Origin: Xanthobacteraceae bacterium
GTDB lineage: Bacteria > Pseudomonadota > Alphaproteobacteria > Rhizobiales > Xanthobacteraceae
Length of the DNA: 6,875 nt
NCBI GenBank assembly: GCA_030043335.1
Contig: JASHXX010000049.1
Coordinates: 1-6,875, forward strand
Direction of reading: 5' to 3'
The notes beneath the pieces were generated by a model, which was not told where the DNA came from, did no database searches, and worked only from the letters and a program-made list of their open reading frames with translations. Position 1 is the first letter of the stretch, and each line of letters opens with the position of its first letter. The position numbers and the translations under genes are program-made. Below, in pieces: positions 1 through 5,991 of the stretch.

Positions 1-72
1 ATAAAACTCCTTCGAGCGCGCAAAATCACCAACGCTGAGTACGATATGGTCGATGCCAACCACGCGAACCAT
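1..72 (-). CDS. VOC-superfamily protein, N-terminal fragment (runs off left edge)
   Basis: Reading the minus strand from an ATG at 72 gives MVRVVGIDHIVLSVGDF followed by ARSKEFY, open to the window edge. This is the typical first strand and helix of a vicinal-oxygen-chelate (glyoxalase I / extradiol dioxygenase / bleomycin-resistance fold) module. The His in the IDHIVL strand (residue 9) is at the usual position of a metal ligand, and the D-F-x-x-S-x-x-F-Y pattern opens the first helix. The start is well supported: GGAGGA (78-83 on the complement) lies 5 nt upstream of the ATG. Only 24 codons are present, so the substrate and reaction (lyase, dioxygenase, epimerase or antibiotic binding) cannot be told. 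A terminator-like hairpin lies about 50 nt upstream on the same strand. The family call is fairly secure; any finer function is not. Confidence 0.75.
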   Translation of the reverse strand, partial: MVRVVGIDHIVLSVGDFARSKEFY

Positions 73-119
73 GGCGATCCTCCAAGCCCCGAAGCTAAAC
101 TCCGGGAGGCAGGTCGCGC

Positions 120-150
120 AAAAAGAAAGGGCCGGCTTAAAAGCCGGCCC
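120..150 (-). terminator. Rho-independent terminator upstream of the VOC gene
   Basis: Positions 129-138 and 141-150 form a perfect 10-bp inverted repeat (GGGCCGGCTT / AAGCCGGCCC); realistically an 8-bp GC stem with a 6-nt TTTTAA-type loop. On the minus strand the stem is followed at once by TTTCTTTTT (complement of 120-128). The plus-strand side is followed by C-rich sequence with no T-run, so it works on minus-strand transcripts only. It lies about 50 nt before the VOC start codon. It could end a small RNA or read-through from further right, or act as an attenuator in the VOC leader. The terminator structure is clear; the transcript it serves is inference. Confidence 0.8.
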
Positions 151-575
151 CGTCCCCCATCAGTGCTGTACAGCCACACCCCTTGGTCAACACAGGCGGA
201 GAAGCCGTCTCATACAACCCGCGATATCAGGAGAGGAAACACCGCGATGGTTGCCGGGCAGATGTATTGCGAAGAATTCCCCCTGCATTGACAAATCGAT
301 CATACGCGCCGGAGCACTTGCTCTCTAGTGCAGAAAAGCCACACTTCACAAATAGATTGTGGCATCCAGCAGACCTTTTGCCACGATTGCCATGGCTCTA
401 CAGCGGACAATCTACGGACCGGCGGCGTTCAAGGTCCCAAAATCGACACTTCTCTCGCCAAGTTGGTTCATCTAGAACTATTCAAGCCCTGCGGCCGCGG
501 GCCGCCGGTATCAAGAAACCGCTGGCGCGCGATATCCAACGCCGGAGCGCCGCTAAGCGGGATCCGCGCCTGTCC
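151..575. other. Gene-poor, AT-richer intergenic stretch; no confident gene
   Basis: No convincing gene was found here. GC over 281-480 is about 51% by hand count, clearly below the flanking coding DNA. Small structures seen: a 10-nt perfect palindrome GCTGTACAGC (165-174) just before the minus-strand terminator; CACAA-5 nt-TTGTG (347-361); a GC stem GCGGCC/GGCCGC (491-505); and CCGCT-A-AGCGG (550-560), 15 nt before the possible lipoprotein ATG. Each could be an operator, but none matches a site I recognise. A minus-strand mini-ORF (MRRLLRLC, 187-213) and a plus-strand mini-ORF (MVAGQMYCEEFPLH, 247-291) are too short to trust. A plus-strand frame, 328-579, carries a CXXCH motif (see findings). 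The stretch may hold a leader RNA for the VOC gene, promoter DNA for the lipoprotein, or decayed genes. Confidence 0.5.
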
Positions 576-1175
576 ATGACAACCGCCAGGCATCGGTCAG
601 TGCCAAGCTCATTGCCGGCCCGGTCACGGCCGCGGACGACCCTTTCAACATCATGGCAGACCTGGCTTACCGAGCTGTGCCGGCCAACACCGCCGATCGG
701 CCCATACCGGGCGGTCGCGGTGCTCACCGCAACCCTGCTCGTCGCCGCGTGCACCGCCTCGCCACTCGGTTCGCCATCCGCGACGCCCGCGGCTCCGGCC
801 GGTTCGTCGCAGAATGCGCCCGGAGACGAGAGCGCGCCGTCAGACAAGAATGTCGGGCAGCGTGAGCTGACGCCGGCCGAGAAGAAGATCATCGTGAGTG
901 CCCTCGCTCCGTCGCTCAAAGATCCGGGATCGGCGAAGTTCCGCTGGGCGAAGATTCGCAACGCGACCGAAGGCGCGGTCAATTATTGCGGGATAGTGAA
1001 CGCGAAGAGTCCGTATCCCGCCTACAGCGGTCAGCAGGCCTACATCCTCGAAGCCACGATCTCGGGCGGCAAAGTCTCCGCGGCCGTGGTCGGCCTGATC
1101 GCCGGTGGCAAAGACATCGAGATCGTGCGCAGCATGTGCAAGAAATACGATCTCGACCCCAACGACGCGACCTGA
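576..1175 (+). CDS. Putative secreted lipoprotein, unknown function (start uncertain)
   Basis: The frame ending at TGA 1173-1175 encodes a hydrophobic segment (AVAVLTATLLVAAC) with a good lipobox (L-V-A-A-C; Cys codon at 750-752), so the product is probably lipid-anchored in the envelope. A Pro/Ala/Ser/Gly-rich linker of about 35 residues follows, then a compact domain starting ELTPAEKKII. It contains DPGSAKFRWAKI, YCGIVNAKSPYPAYSG and a second Cys in SMCKKYDL; the two Cys could form a disulfide. The DP-x-SA-x-FR...CG-x-VNAK-x-x-Y pattern resembles small conserved hypothetical proteins of proteobacteria; function unknown. The ATG at 576 gives 199 aa but puts 58 Arg/Ser/Pro-rich residues before the lipobox Cys, which is too long. 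GTG at 720 gives 151 aa but no basic n-region. Neither has a good Shine-Dalgarno, and a frameshift upstream is possible. The gene converges on livF with 11 nt between the stops. The C-terminal two thirds are firm; the start is not. Confidence 0.6.
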   Translation: MTTARHRSVPSSLPARSRPRTTLSTSWQTWLTELCRPTPPIGPYRAVAVLTATLLVAACTASPLGSPSATPAAPAGSSQNAPGDESAPSDKNVGQRELTPAEKKIIVSALAPSLKDPGSAKFRWAKIRNATEGAVNYCGIVNAKSPYPAYSGQQAYILEATISGGKVSAAVVGLIAGGKDIEIVRSMCKKYDLDPNDAT

Positions 1176-1186
1176 GCATTGGCCGG

Positions 1187-1909
1187 CTACTGCGGCCCCC
1201 ATTCCTCGGCGCTGGCGCCGGTGAGCGACTGGACCCGCGCCTCGTCGGCGGCAAGTTCGCGCGCCGGTCCGGAATAGACGACGTGCCCGTCGTCGAGCAC
1301 ATAAGCGTGGTCGGCGACGGCAAGACTCATGCGCACGTTCTGCTCTACCAGCAGCACCGAGATGCCCTCGGCGCGCATCTGCGCCACGATGCGGAAGACT
1401 TCGCGCGTGATCAGCGGCGCCAAGCCCTGCGACGGCTCGTCGAGAATGAGCAGCTTGGGATTGACCAGGAGCGCGCGGGCGATCGACAGCATTTCCTGCT
1501 CACCGCCGGACAGCTGCCGGCCCCGGCTGAGCTTGCGCTCGGCGAGCCGCGGGAACAGCCGATAGACGCTTGCCTTGGTCCACGGACCGGGCCGCTCCAG
1601 CGGCACCGCGAGATTCTCGTCGACGCTCAGATTGGGAAAAATCCTGCGTCCCTCCGGAACATAACCGACGCCGAGCGCGGCGACGCGGAACGCCGGCCAA
1701 TGCATGGTGTCCTGGCCAAACACGGTGACACGGCCCTGACGCGGCGGCGTCAGGCCCATGACGCTGCGCAGCGTCGTGGTCTTTCCGGCACCGTTGCGGC
1801 CGAGAAGCGCCGTCACCTCGCCCTCGGCAGCCTTCAGGCTGACGCCGTGGAGGATGTGGCTCTTGCCGTAGTAGGTGTCGAGCCCTTCGGCGGCGAGCGC
1901 GGCGCTCAT
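1187..1909 (-). CDS. livF: Branched-chain amino acid-type ABC transporter ATP-binding protein LivF
   Basis: A 240-aa cytoplasmic ATPase, normal length for LivF, which pairs with LivG to power import through LivHM. Motifs in order: Walker A GRNGAGKT (37-44); YVPEGRRIFPNL (83-94), the LivF-type segment that replaces the usual Q-loop; ABC signature LSGGEQ (133-138); Walker B LLILDEPS (153-160) followed by QGLAP; and LLVEQN (186-191), where Gln stands at the H-loop position, as is usual in LivF. All catalytic elements appear intact. The ATG at 1909 begins MSAALAAEGLDTYYG, the normal LivF N-terminus. The frame is open further upstream but no good start was found there. No strong Shine-Dalgarno precedes it; the ATG overlaps the stop of a 15-codon mini-ORF (ATGA), which suggests coupled translation. 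It is the last gene of the operon, and no obvious terminator follows before the convergent lipoprotein gene. Confidence 0.95.
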   Translation of the reverse strand: MSAALAAEGLDTYYGKSHILHGVSLKAAEGEVTALLGRNGAGKTTTLRSVMGLTPPRQGRVTVFGQDTMHWPAFRVAALGVGYVPEGRRIFPNLSVDENLAVPLERPGPWTKASVYRLFPRLAERKLSRGRQLSGGEQEMLSIARALLVNPKLLILDEPSQGLAPLITREVFRIVAQMRAEGISVLLVEQNVRMSLAVADHAYVLDDGHVVYSGPARELAADEARVQSLTGASAEEWGPQ

Positions 1910-1953
1910 GCGGGTCTGCTCATACGGCCTCGTTGGTGCGGCTTGTCGCTCAT
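1906..1953 (-). CDS. 15-codon mini-ORF bridging livG and livF
   Basis: The minus strand reads MSDKPHQRGRMSRPA and then TGA. Its ATG (1953-1951) overlaps the livG stop by ATGA, and its TGA (1908-1906) overlaps the livF ATG by ATGA. It therefore fills exactly the 40-nt gap between the two genes. It could serve as a termination-reinitiation relay that delivers ribosomes to livF, which lacks a clear Shine-Dalgarno. The peptide is basic and polar, and I recognise no family. The DNA is partly a copy of the livG 3' end, so the ORF may simply be a by-product of a small duplication. The geometry is certain; translation is inference. Confidence 0.3.
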   Translation of the reverse strand: MSDKPHQRGRMSRPA

Positions 1954-1993
1954 GCTGCCTGGCCCAGATAAGCGGTCTGCACGGCCTCGTTGG
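1913..1993. repeat. Imperfect direct repeat: livG 3' end copied into the livG-livF gap
   Basis: On the plus strand, GGTCTGC + TCAT + ACGGCCTCGTTGG (1913-1936, in the gap) matches GGTCTGC + ACGGCCTCGTTGG (1974-1993, in livG codons for NEAVQT). All 20 aligned bases are identical; the only difference is a 4-nt insertion. In addition, minus-strand GCATGAGCG occurs both at the livG stop and at the livF start. Together these suggest a small tandem duplication of the livG terminus with later indels. The two copies are about 60 nt apart. Confidence 0.65.
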
Positions 1994-2699
1994 CGGCGAT
2001 CTCTTGCGGGGTGCCTTCGGCAAGGAAGCTCCCCTGATCGAGAACGGTAATGCGATCGGCGAGGTGAAAGACGACGCGCATGTCATGCTCGATCAGCACG
2101 ATGGTGAGCTTGCGATCCTGGTGCAGGCGGCGGATGAGCTGCGTGATCTCATAGGTCTCCTGATCGCCCATGCCGGCGGTCGGCTCATCGAGCAGGAGGA
2201 GACGCGGCTTGAGCGCCAATGCCATCGCGATCTCGGCGGCGCGTTGGTCGCCGTGCGCCAATTCGCCGACCAGGCGGTCGGCTTTGCCGGAGAGCGCCGC
2301 CAGCGGCAGCGTCTCCTCGATGCGGCGGCGAACCTCCGCCTTCTCCGCGGCGCTGAGCCAGGGGCGCAGCCGATAGCCGGCGGCAACCTCGGTCACGATG
2401 CGGATGTTCTCGAATACGGTCAGCTCGGGGAAAATCTCGGTGATCTGAAAGGTGCGCGCCATGCCGAGCCCGACCCGCCGATGCGGAGGGACGGCAATGA
2501 CGTCGCGGCCGTCGAACAGGATCGAGCCCGCGGAGGGCGCCAGGAAGCCGCTGATGAGATTGAAAAACGTGGTCTTTCCGGCGCCGTTCGGGCCGATCAC
2601 GGCGCGCAGTTCGCCGCTCGCCACGCTCAACGAGATGTCGCGCACCGCAACCAGGTTGCCGAACCGCTTGGAAAGATTCCTGACCTCGAGCACGCTCAC
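1950..2699 (-). CDS. livG: Branched-chain amino acid-type ABC transporter ATP-binding protein LivG
   Basis: A 249-aa cytoplasmic ATPase of normal LivG size, partner of LivF in driving the LivHM permease. Motifs in order: Walker A GPNGAGKT (36-43); Q-loop Gln85 in RTFQITEIFPELTVFEN; signature LAHGDQ (147-152), the non-canonical form usual in LivG proteins; Walker B LLLLDEPTAGM (167-177); and H-loop His205 in LIEHDM. All core residues appear present. I chose GTG 2699 as the start because it begins VSVLEVRNLSKRFG, the normal LivG N-terminus. It overlaps the livM TGA as GTGA and is preceded by GGAG with a 6-nt spacer. Upstream in this frame is only antisense-like sequence within livM. The stop overlaps the ATG of the mini-ORF that bridges to livF. 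Its last codons are the source or copy of a short direct repeat in the gap. Confidence 0.95.
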   Translation of the reverse strand: MSVLEVRNLSKRFGNLVAVRDISLSVASGELRAVIGPNGAGKTTFFNLISGFLAPSAGSILFDGRDVIAVPPHRRVGLGMARTFQITEIFPELTVFENIRIVTEVAAGYRLRPWLSAAEKAEVRRRIEETLPLAALSGKADRLVGELAHGDQRAAEIAMALALKPRLLLLDEPTAGMGDQETYEITQLIRRLHQDRKLTIVLIEHDMRVVFHLADRITVLDQGSFLAEGTPQEIAANEAVQTAYLGQAA

Positions 2700-3652
2700 G
2701 CGGTTCTCCGCTGCCGGATGAGTCCGAGAATGCCGCGCGGGAAAAACAAGACGATGAGCACGATCAGCACGCCGATGAACGACATCCAATTGACGGTAAG
2801 GCTCGACAGGTAGTCCTGCAGAACGACAAAGACGACGGCGCCGAGGAGCGGGCCCCAGAACATGCGCATGCCGCCCATCACCGCCATGATGACGAAGTCG
2901 CCGGACAGAGAGTAGTGCAGCACGCGCGGATCGGCGAAATTGTTAAGGAGCGCATAAAGCCCGCCGGCAAACGCCATAAAGAAGCAGGACAGCGTAAAGG
3001 CGATCCAGATGTGCAGCTCGATCGGAATACCGAGAAAGCGCGCGCGGCGCTCGTTCTCGCGGATCGCGATCATGGTTCGGCCGAACGGCGAACGCAAAAT
3101 AAGCGCCATGACGGCGACGACGACGGCGAAACAGACCAGCACGAAATAGTAGAAAGCAAGATCGCTGTGCAGGAGGTCGATCTGGAACAGGCTGAAGTCG
3201 AGCGGCTGGCGGGCGAAGCCGCGCAAGCCGTCGTCGCCGCCGGTCACCGAGCTCCATTGGAACGCGATGTAGTAGAACACCTGGCCGAAGGCGATCGTCA
3301 CCATGGCGAAGTAGACGCCGCGCCGGCGCACCAGCAATGCTCCGAGCAGCGCCCCGGCGACGCCGCCGACGAGCGTGCCGGCAAGGAGCCCGAGCGGCGT
3401 GCTCGGAATGATGAATTTCAGCGTCAGCCCGCAGGCGTAGGCGCCGAGCCCGAACCAGGCGGCATGGCCGAATGACAGCACGCCGGTGAAGCCGAGCAGG
3501 AAATTCAGCGCCATAGCGCCGAGGCCGAGCACCAGCACGCGGCTTCCCAGCGCGGTATAGCCGCCGAATACCGGCATCCAATACGGCGCGAAGATCAGGG
3601 CGGCCCAGATCGCCGCGAGGACCACCACGCGTCTATATTCCCCCGCCGTCAC
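2696..3652 (-). CDS. livM: Branched-chain amino acid-type ABC transporter permease LivM
   Basis: A 318-aa inner-membrane permease, expected length for the short form of LivM, forming the channel with LivH. It is strongly hydrophobic, with roughly eight to nine membrane segments by eye. Family landmarks: GVLSFGHAA (57-65), RRRGVYFAMVTIAFGQ (109-124), TGGDDGL (137-143), the cytoplasmic loop AIRENERRARFLGI (196-209) that contacts the ATPases, VMGGMRMFWGPLLGAV (258-273) and FFPRGILG (303-310). The start is GTG 3652, which overlaps the livH TGA as GTGA. A GAGGG purine run within the livH end is a plausible ribosome site. The livG start overlaps its stop, so H-M-G are translationally linked. No defect seen. 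Confidence 0.95.
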   Translation of the reverse strand: MTAGEYRRVVVLAAIWAALIFAPYWMPVFGGYTALGSRVLVLGLGAMALNFLLGFTGVLSFGHAAWFGLGAYACGLTLKFIIPSTPLGLLAGTLVGGVAGALLGALLVRRRGVYFAMVTIAFGQVFYYIAFQWSSVTGGDDGLRGFARQPLDFSLFQIDLLHSDLAFYYFVLVCFAVVVAVMALILRSPFGRTMIAIRENERRARFLGIPIELHIWIAFTLSCFFMAFAGGLYALLNNFADPRVLHYSLSGDFVIMAVMGGMRMFWGPLLGAVVFVVLQDYLSSLTVNWMSFIGVLIVLIVLFFPRGILGLIRQRRTA

Positions 3653-4518
3653 GTCAGCATGCCCTCTTCGCCCAGAAGCCCGCGCGGCCGCACCAACAGC
3701 ACAATCGCCATCATCACGTAGATCACCGCCTCGCTGGCCGAGGGAAAGATGACGGCGGTCAGGCCGGAGGCGACGCCAATCAGCAAGCCGCCGAGCAGCG
3801 TCCCGGTCAGCGAGCCGACGCCGCCGACGATGATGGCGATGAAGCTCGGCATCAGCAGCGCGTCGCCCATGGTCGGCTCAAGGCCGATCTGGCCCGCGGC
3901 CAGCACGCCGGCCAACCCGGCCAGAAAGATGCCGACCGCGAAGTTGAGCGAGCGCAGCGCCCGCACGTTGACGCCGAGCGCCGCGACAGTCTCGAGATCG
4001 AGCGTGCCGGCGCGAATGCGCACGCCGATCCGCGTGTAGCGCAGCAGCACGAACAGAAGGGCGACGACGACCGCGACCATCGCCACCATGAACATCCGAT
4101 AGCCGGTGATGAAGAAGAACTGGTAGCTCAGCGGCGAGGTCAGCGCCGCCGGAACAGAAAACGGCAACCCGTTGGCGCCCCAGATCTGCCGGGTGCCGTC
4201 CTCGATGATGAAGGCGAGGCCGAAGGTCAAGAGCAGGCTGTAAAGCGGATCGCGGCCGTAGAGACGGCGGATCAGCAGGCGCTCGACGGCAAAGCCGATC
4301 AGCGCGGTCAGGAACGGGGCTACGATCAGCGCGCCCCAGAAGCCGAGACGCGGCGTCAGCGCGTAGGCGAGATAGCCGCCAATGACGAGGAAGCCGCCAT
4401 GGGCGAAGTTGATCACCCCCGACAGGTTCAGGATCAGCGACAGGCCGATCGCCATCAGCGCGTAGAACGCGCCGATGATCAGGCCGTTGGTGACATTGAA
4501 GAAGATGAGCTGAAGCAT
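3649..4518 (-). CDS. livH: Branched-chain amino acid-type ABC transporter permease LivH
   Basis: A 289-aa inner-membrane permease, normal LivH size. Landmarks: the N-terminal membrane helix with NGLIIGAFYALMAIGLSLI (11-29), GVINFAHGGF (34-43), the loop RIRAGTLDLETVAALGVNV (167-185) that would meet the ATPases, VGGVGSLTGTLLGG (231-244) and the terminal RPRGLLGEEG (277-286). About eight membrane segments by eye. The ATG at 4518 gives MLQLIFFNVTNGL, the expected N-terminus. An in-frame TGA lies four codons upstream, so no other start fits. No Shine-Dalgarno is visible in the 20 nt before the ATG. Those 20 nt separate it from a strong hairpin after SBP1, so livH expression is probably held well below that of the binding protein. 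Confidence 0.95.
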   Translation of the reverse strand: MLQLIFFNVTNGLIIGAFYALMAIGLSLILNLSGVINFAHGGFLVIGGYLAYALTPRLGFWGALIVAPFLTALIGFAVERLLIRRLYGRDPLYSLLLTFGLAFIIEDGTRQIWGANGLPFSVPAALTSPLSYQFFFITGYRMFMVAMVAVVVALLFVLLRYTRIGVRIRAGTLDLETVAALGVNVRALRSLNFAVGIFLAGLAGVLAAGQIGLEPTMGDALLMPSFIAIIVGGVGSLTGTLLGGLLIGVASGLTAVIFPSASEAVIYVMMAIVLLVRPRGLLGEEGMLT

Positions 4519-4529
4519 CGGTATGGGTC

Positions 4530-4572
4530 ACAACAAAACCCTCACCTGCGATCGGGCGGATCGAGGTGAGGG
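4530..4572 (-). terminator. Intercistronic stem-loop with T-run between SBP1 and livH (likely leaky terminator)
   Basis: Positions 4539-4547 (CCCTCACCT) pair perfectly with 4564-4572 (AGGTGAGGG). Inside that, CGATC (4549-4553) pairs with GATCG (4559-4563), leaving a one-base bulge at 4548 and a 5-nt loop. The result is a stem of about 14 bp. On the minus strand the 3' arm runs directly into TTTTGTTGTG, a T-rich tail resembling a Rho-independent terminator. It lies 20 nt downstream of the SBP1 stop and 20 nt upstream of the livH ATG. Such elements in binding-protein operons reduce downstream transcription or protect the upstream mRNA end, keeping the binding protein in excess. The structure is seen directly; the effect is inference. 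Confidence 0.7.
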
Positions 4573-4591
4573 GCGTGGGAGAGAAACGCGA

Positions 4592-5860
4592 TCAGGCCGG
4601 CATGTTCATTTTGCAGCCGGTGTCCGCCACCGACGGCGCAATGCTGTCGCCGGCGACGATGCTGTTGACCTTGAACAGGTTCTCCGGGTCGCCGTCGCCG
4701 GTTTGCAGGAGTTCGCCGAGGAAGGCCGACAGCATGAGCTGATGATCGCCGCCGCGGAAATAAACCTTGTTCGGCTGCAGCTTGATTTCCGGCGGCAGCT
4801 CCAGGTCGGCGAGCGCTTTGGCGGCCGCCTTGGCTTCGATGGTCTTGGCCTTTTCGCAGGCGAGCGCATAGGCGTGGATGGTGACATAACCGAACCAGGT
4901 CCGCGCCGTCGGCACCTTGCCGCCGCTGCGCTTGCGGGTCTCGGCGATGAATTGGTCGAGGCCGGGGGTGCCGGCCGCCTGCTTCCAGTACCACTCGAAC
5001 ATCCACACCCCGACCCGCGCCTCCGGAGGCATCGCCTCGACCGGCTCCAGCTCCTGCTGGGTGCCGGCGACGTGGATCTGCTTGTCGATGCCGAATTGCG
5101 AAATCTGCTTGAGGCAGTTGACCATGTCGTTGCCTTGCACCAGCACTACCAGCACGTCGGGATTGGCGGCGCGCGCCTTGATCAGATAGGCGGAGAAATC
5201 GGTGGTGCCGAGCGGCGTGAGCTCGTTGCCGGTGACGGTGCCGCCGAGCTTTTTCAGATCGGCCTCGCAGCCTTGATAGAGCGTATGGCCGAAGGCGTAG
5301 TCCGGCGTAATGAAGTGCCACTTCTTGCCGTAGGTCTTGAACAGCAGGTCGGATACCGCGTTCGCCTCCATGCGTGTGGTATTGCAGACGCGGAACACGT
5401 TCCACTTGCAGTCGGTGCCGGTGATCGGATCGGTGTGGCCGCCGGGAACGATGTGCAGCACGCCCTTCTCGTTGGAGACCTGGGCCATCGCCTGGGCGAG
5501 CGCCGAATTCACGTTGCCGACCAGGAAATCGACGTTGTCGCGCTCGATCAGCTTGCGCGTCTTCTGCACCGCGGCGCCGGCGTCGCCGCTGGTGGAGTCC
5601 TCGGCCAACAGCTCGATCTGGCGGCCGAGGATGCCGTTCTTGGCGTTGAGCTGATCGACCGCGAGTTGCATGCCGATGCTCTCGTTTTTGCCCGGCGCCG
5701 CGTAGGTGCCGGTCAGCGGATTGGCGACGCCGATCTTGATCGGCGCCTCGCCGCGCGCCGAAATAACGAAGGGAGCGGCGACCTGGGCGAGACCGGCGGC
5801 GGCGCCGACCTTGAGCAGGGCACGGCGGTCGAAACCGGCGACACCGACGCGCTTGATCAT
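4592..5860 (-). CDS. HAAT-family ABC transporter solute-binding protein 1 (Tat-exported, cysteine-rich)
   Basis: A 422-aa periplasmic binding protein of the LivJ/LivK (Peripla_BP_6) type, which captures the substrate and hands it to LivHM. The N-terminus has a twin-arginine signal: FDRRALLK (10-17) followed by an Ala-rich hydrophobic stretch and probable cleavage near ISARGEA (33-39). The mature part opens with IKIGVANPLTGTYAAPG, the usual start of lobe 1. Later family segments include AVDQLNAKNGILGR, GTTDFSAYLIKARAANPDVL and TARTWFGYVTIHAYALACEKAK. Six Cys occur in the mature chain (151, 159, 198, 249, 335, 416), unusually many. The start at 5860 is firm, with GGAGG 5 nt upstream. The ligand cannot be assigned; amino acids, amides, urea-like or aromatic acids are all possible in this family. 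It is followed by a strong hairpin and then livH, and preceded by a close paralogue. Confidence 0.93.
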   Translation of the reverse strand: MIKRVGVAGFDRRALLKVGAAAGLAQVAAPFVISARGEAPIKIGVANPLTGTYAAPGKNESIGMQLAVDQLNAKNGILGRQIELLAEDSTSGDAGAAVQKTRKLIERDNVDFLVGNVNSALAQAMAQVSNEKGVLHIVPGGHTDPITGTDCKWNVFRVCNTTRMEANAVSDLLFKTYGKKWHFITPDYAFGHTLYQGCEADLKKLGGTVTGNELTPLGTTDFSAYLIKARAANPDVLVVLVQGNDMVNCLKQISQFGIDKQIHVAGTQQELEPVEAMPPEARVGVWMFEWYWKQAAGTPGLDQFIAETRKRSGGKVPTARTWFGYVTIHAYALACEKAKTIEAKAAAKALADLELPPEIKLQPNKVYFRGGDHQLMLSAFLGELLQTGDGDPENLFKVNSIVAGDSIAPSVADTGCKMNMPA

Positions 5861-5894
5861 CTATTCCTCCCTGAGGGGGTTTTTTGGGTTGGCG

Positions 5895-5923
5895 ATCTTG
5901 ACTCGGCGGCCGAGGCCCGACAA
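5895..5923 (-). promoter_or_regulatory. Possible promoter for SBP1 in the SBP2-SBP1 gap
   Basis: In the 169-nt gap between the two binding-protein genes the minus strand has TTGTCG (5918-5923), exactly 17 nt, then CAAGAT (5895-5900), a weak sigma-70-like pair. A start near 5888 would give a leader of about 25-30 nt containing the GGAGG of SBP1. The match is poor at several positions and spacing alone is weak evidence. A GGCCC/GGGCC 5-bp hairpin (5914-5929) overlaps it. Internal initiation would let SBP1 be expressed separately from SBP2. Confidence 0.2.
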
Positions 5924-5979
5924 GGGGCCGCTGCCATCACGCGACGGACGGCCGCACGGACGCCTGCAGCAGGAGGCAT

Positions 5980-5991
5980 CTCACCTGCGAT
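5980..5991. repeat. 12-nt sequence shared by the 3' flanks of both binding-protein genes
   Basis: CTCACCTGCGAT at 5980-5991 is identical to 4541-4552. The copies lie 39 and 40 nt downstream of the SBP2 and SBP1 stops respectively, at almost the same relative position. At 4541-4552 the bases form one arm of the strong hairpin before livH. At 5980-5991 the partner arm is missing. This fits a gene duplication that included the 3' flank, with the hairpin kept or built only next to livH. Confidence 0.6.

Noticed and set aside
288..316. TTGACA on the plus strand as a -35 box for the lipoprotein gene
   Set aside because: The sequence 17 nt further on is GGAGCA, with no -10 likeness at neighbouring spacings, and it lies nearly 300 nt before any plausible start.
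482..982. A 166-codon minus-strand open frame opposite the lipoprotein gene
   Set aside because: No recognisable domain; the plus strand has a lipobox and a conserved-looking domain, so this is most likely the mirror frame.
1337..1345. Missing H-loop His in LivF (VEQN)
   Set aside because: Gln at this position is usual in LivF and not a sign of inactivation.
986..2050. A 354-codon plus-strand open frame over the lipoprotein end and livF
   Set aside because: It is the antisense shadow of livF and out of frame with the lipoprotein; no motif supports it.
2244..2261. Defective ABC signature in LivG (LAHGDQ instead of LSGGQ)
   Set aside because: LivG proteins normally have such variants (for example LAYGQQ-type in enteric LivG), so this is family-typical, not a lost residue.
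5866..5885. Plus-strand terminator (CCCTGAGGG-like stem followed by T6)
   Set aside because: The stem is only 3-5 bp, it overlaps the SBP1 ribosome-binding site, and no plus-strand gene needs it.
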